Positions 62,678 through 64,000 of a DNA stretch of 64,000 nucleotides are shown here, piece by piece. The notes below the pieces were generated by a model. It was not told where the DNA came from, did not search any database, and saw only the letters and a program-made list of their open reading frames with translations. The DNA is taken from contig NZ_JALDSX010000002.1 in assembly GCF_022748595.1 (NCBI RefSeq), positions 106,710 through 170,709 of the forward strand, given 5' to 3'. The first letter of the stretch is position 1. Each line of letters begins with the position of its first letter. This DNA is from Brevibacterium sp. ZH18 (GTDB lineage: Bacteria; Actinomycetota; Actinomycetes; Actinomycetales; Brevibacteriaceae). Position numbers and translations under genes: made by a program.

Positions 62678-63766
62678 TCACGCGTCGAGGTTGAGTTCGA
62701 CCTCTTCGAGCCGTTCGACCGGGCGGAACCCCAAACGCCGATTGATTGCGAGCATGTGCTCGTTCTCCTCGGCGTTATAGGTGACGATCGCTCGCGCCTC
62801 CAACCCCGACTGGGCGAACTCTATCGCGGCGGCGGCTTTCATCGCCGCCCCGAGCCGATGGCCCCGATGCTCGCCTCGGACGAGGGTGCCCCACTGATAG
62901 ACCATGGATTCGACCGACGAGTGGATCAGTTGAGTGTAGGCCGCGATGTCGCCTGACGGGGCGAGTGCGATCGCTGCGAAGCTGGTCCTGCCCTGCTCGA
63001 CGAAGATGGCCTCCTGTTCGCGGATATCAGCGGCCGAGGTGGCCTCAGGCTCGATCTCCCGCTCACCAGTCGGTGCTTCGGTCTCGAGGAGGCCCTCCAT
63101 GAGAGCCCACCGGTCGACGAACTCCTCCGGCACATCTCCGGTCCAGGAATGCAGCTCGAACTCTTCGTGGGAGGGTCGTGCCTCATCGGCGATCGCGCGA
63201 ATGAGCTCGGAATCCAACGGCAGAGGACACTCGCTGCGCAGGTCTCCGATGGCGATGGCGAACCCGTGGTGTTCAGCGAACGCGATGCCTGGCACCGAAG
63301 CCTCAGCATCTGCAATTTTCGCAGCTCCCATGCCTGTCCCGCCACCGCCGTAGGGGCGGCAGACCTCTGAGGCGATCACCCGTCGTCCCCACTCCCGTGT
63401 TCGGGAACGAACGAATTCGAGCATTGCGGAACCGATACCTCGGCGCCGGGATCCGGGTTCGACATAGAGTCCGAGGTCGACCCGGTGGCGGTTGTCGCTG
63501 AGCGGAAACGCCAGCGACATCGCACCGATCGCCGGGGTGGACGCCCCGCTGTGTTCCTCTATCGGGCTGTGAACAAGGTAGAGCTCAGTCGTCGACGAGC
63601 TGCGCTGGGCGCGCAGCTGTGCGCCCAACTCGACTTCGGTCCACACCGGAGCATCCGGACCGCGATCGTGGGAACTCGCTGCAGCGAACACCTCATGCCA
63701 CGCACGGAACGCATCGTCGTCGGCCGGGTCGTTGAGGTGGATCCTGATCGACGGGGTAACTGCCAT
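62678..63766 (-). CDS. GNAT family N-acetyltransferase (tandem-domain)
   Basis: 362 residues with two GNAT halves. The first has VDLGLYVEPGSRRRGIGSAMLEFVRSRTREWG (acetyl-CoA loop SRRRGIGSA); the second has YQWGTLVRGEHRGHRLGAAMKAAAAIEFAQSG and TYNAEENEHMLAINRRLGFRPVE. This tandem form occurs in mycothiol-synthase-like and aminoglycoside-type families of actinobacteria, but I cannot name a substrate. The ATG at 63766 has GGAG nine bases upstream; an ATG at 63781 would add five residues. It converges on the previous GNAT gene. Confidence 0.88.
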   Translation of the reverse strand: MAVTPSIRIHLNDPADDDAFRAWHEVFAAASSHDRGPDAPVWTEVELGAQLRAQRSSSTTELYLVHSPIEEHSGASTPAIGAMSLAFPLSDNRHRVDLGLYVEPGSRRRGIGSAMLEFVRSRTREWGRRVIASEVCRPYGGGGTGMGAAKIADAEASVPGIAFAEHHGFAIAIGDLRSECPLPLDSELIRAIADEARPSHEEFELHSWTGDVPEEFVDRWALMEGLLETEAPTGEREIEPEATSAADIREQEAIFVEQGRTSFAAIALAPSGDIAAYTQLIHSSVESMVYQWGTLVRGEHRGHRLGAAMKAAAAIEFAQSGLEARAIVTYNAEENEHMLAINRRLGFRPVERLEEVELNLDA

Positions 63767-63796
63767 GAGTTCGGACTCCATTGTCTGCGATCTGAC

Positions 63797-63895
63797 GGTT
63801 GCGGTCTGATGTCTAAGGTCTGGGTCTGACGTCTGTGGTCGGACGACTGCGGTCTGGGTCTGACGTCTAAGGTCGACCGTCGGACGTCTAACGTC
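63797..63895. repeat. GTCTGAC/GTCTAAG-rich direct repeats upstream of the last acetyltransferase
   Basis: An 18-base sequence (GGTCTGGGTCTGACGTCT) occurs at 63817 and 63851, amid many GACGTCTAAGGTC-like pieces. The remaining 100 bases to the window edge contain no gene I can support. Confidence 0.65.
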
Positions 63896-64000
63896 TATCG
63901 GCTGGGACCCGCGCGCCGGGTCGGGATCGGCCGTTGGAACGCCTGCAACCCAGTCGAACGCGGCTTAGGTGGTCATTTTGGGCTGATCCCGAATGGGAAA

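Overview
The window is high-GC DNA from an actinobacterium. Lsr2, ClpC, a membrane-fused thymidylate kinase, LysX, a DUF2342-type zinc protease and DUF3180 all point there. Gene content and style fit a Brevibacterium-like member of the Micrococcales; that genus call is an inference, not something a marker gene in the window proves. I see no rRNA, insertion sequence, prophage, plasmid origin or CRISPR array. There is one tRNA, tRNA-Thr(CGU).

Layout. (1) 1-22.4 kb is a conserved housekeeping block read almost entirely on the minus strand. In transcription order it is dacB, zinc metalloprotease, tilS, [transporter/deaminase cassette], hpt, ftsH, folE, folP, folB-folK fusion, DUF3180, two bacterial-PH membrane proteins, a DUF2520 Rossmann protein, lysS, a small membrane protein, lsr2, clpC and an N-acetylglutamate-synthase-like acetyltransferase cut by the window edge. 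ppa diverges from dacB. A CynX-type transporter and a divergent cytosine-deaminase-like amidohydrolase sit between tilS and hpt, which are usually neighbours. (2) 22.4-31.1 kb holds an alpha/beta hydrolase, the bifunctional lysX, a VOC protein, a large Tat-exported and apparently sortase-anchored PhoX phosphatase with a PHO-box-like repeat upstream, and a CPBP protease. (3) 31.1-39.6 kb holds an RND permease with two Gly/Ala low-complexity insertions, an MFS exporter, a nitroreductase, msrA, a protein of unknown function and a peptide deformylase. (4) 39.6-49.5 kb is a leucine/branched-acyl-CoA catabolic region: CitE-like lyase, MaoC hydratase, acyl-CoA dehydrogenase, biotin-dependent carboxylase alpha and beta, and a divergent TetR regulator with a clear operator. 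A HAD phosphatase and a cardiolipin synthase interrupt it. (5) 49.5-54.0 kb holds a quinone-oxidoreductase-like protein and the fadB/fadA beta-oxidation pair with a palindromic site upstream. (6) 54.3-64 kb holds a small secreted Lys/Thr-rich protein, tRNA-Thr, three GNAT proteins, an M20 peptidase, holB with a membrane-fused tmk, and a lipoate-ligase-family protein.

The most unusual feature of the window as a whole is a recurrent class of short (12-20 bp) tandem repeats at gene boundaries. Several begin inside the last codons of a gene and repeat its stop codon downstream (hpt, tilS, the CynX-type transporter). Others lie upstream of starts (clpC, tetR, dacB, the last acetyltransferase) or duplicate a start codon (folP). 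Related repeats inside genes create low-complexity protein segments (RND permease, PhoX, Tmk tail, DacB, MaoC). No new defence or mobile system was found. The best candidates for new biology are these boundary repeats, the cell-wall-anchored PhoX, the zinc-module-less HolB paired with membrane-fused Tmk, and the uncharacterised protein at 37.8-39.0 kb.
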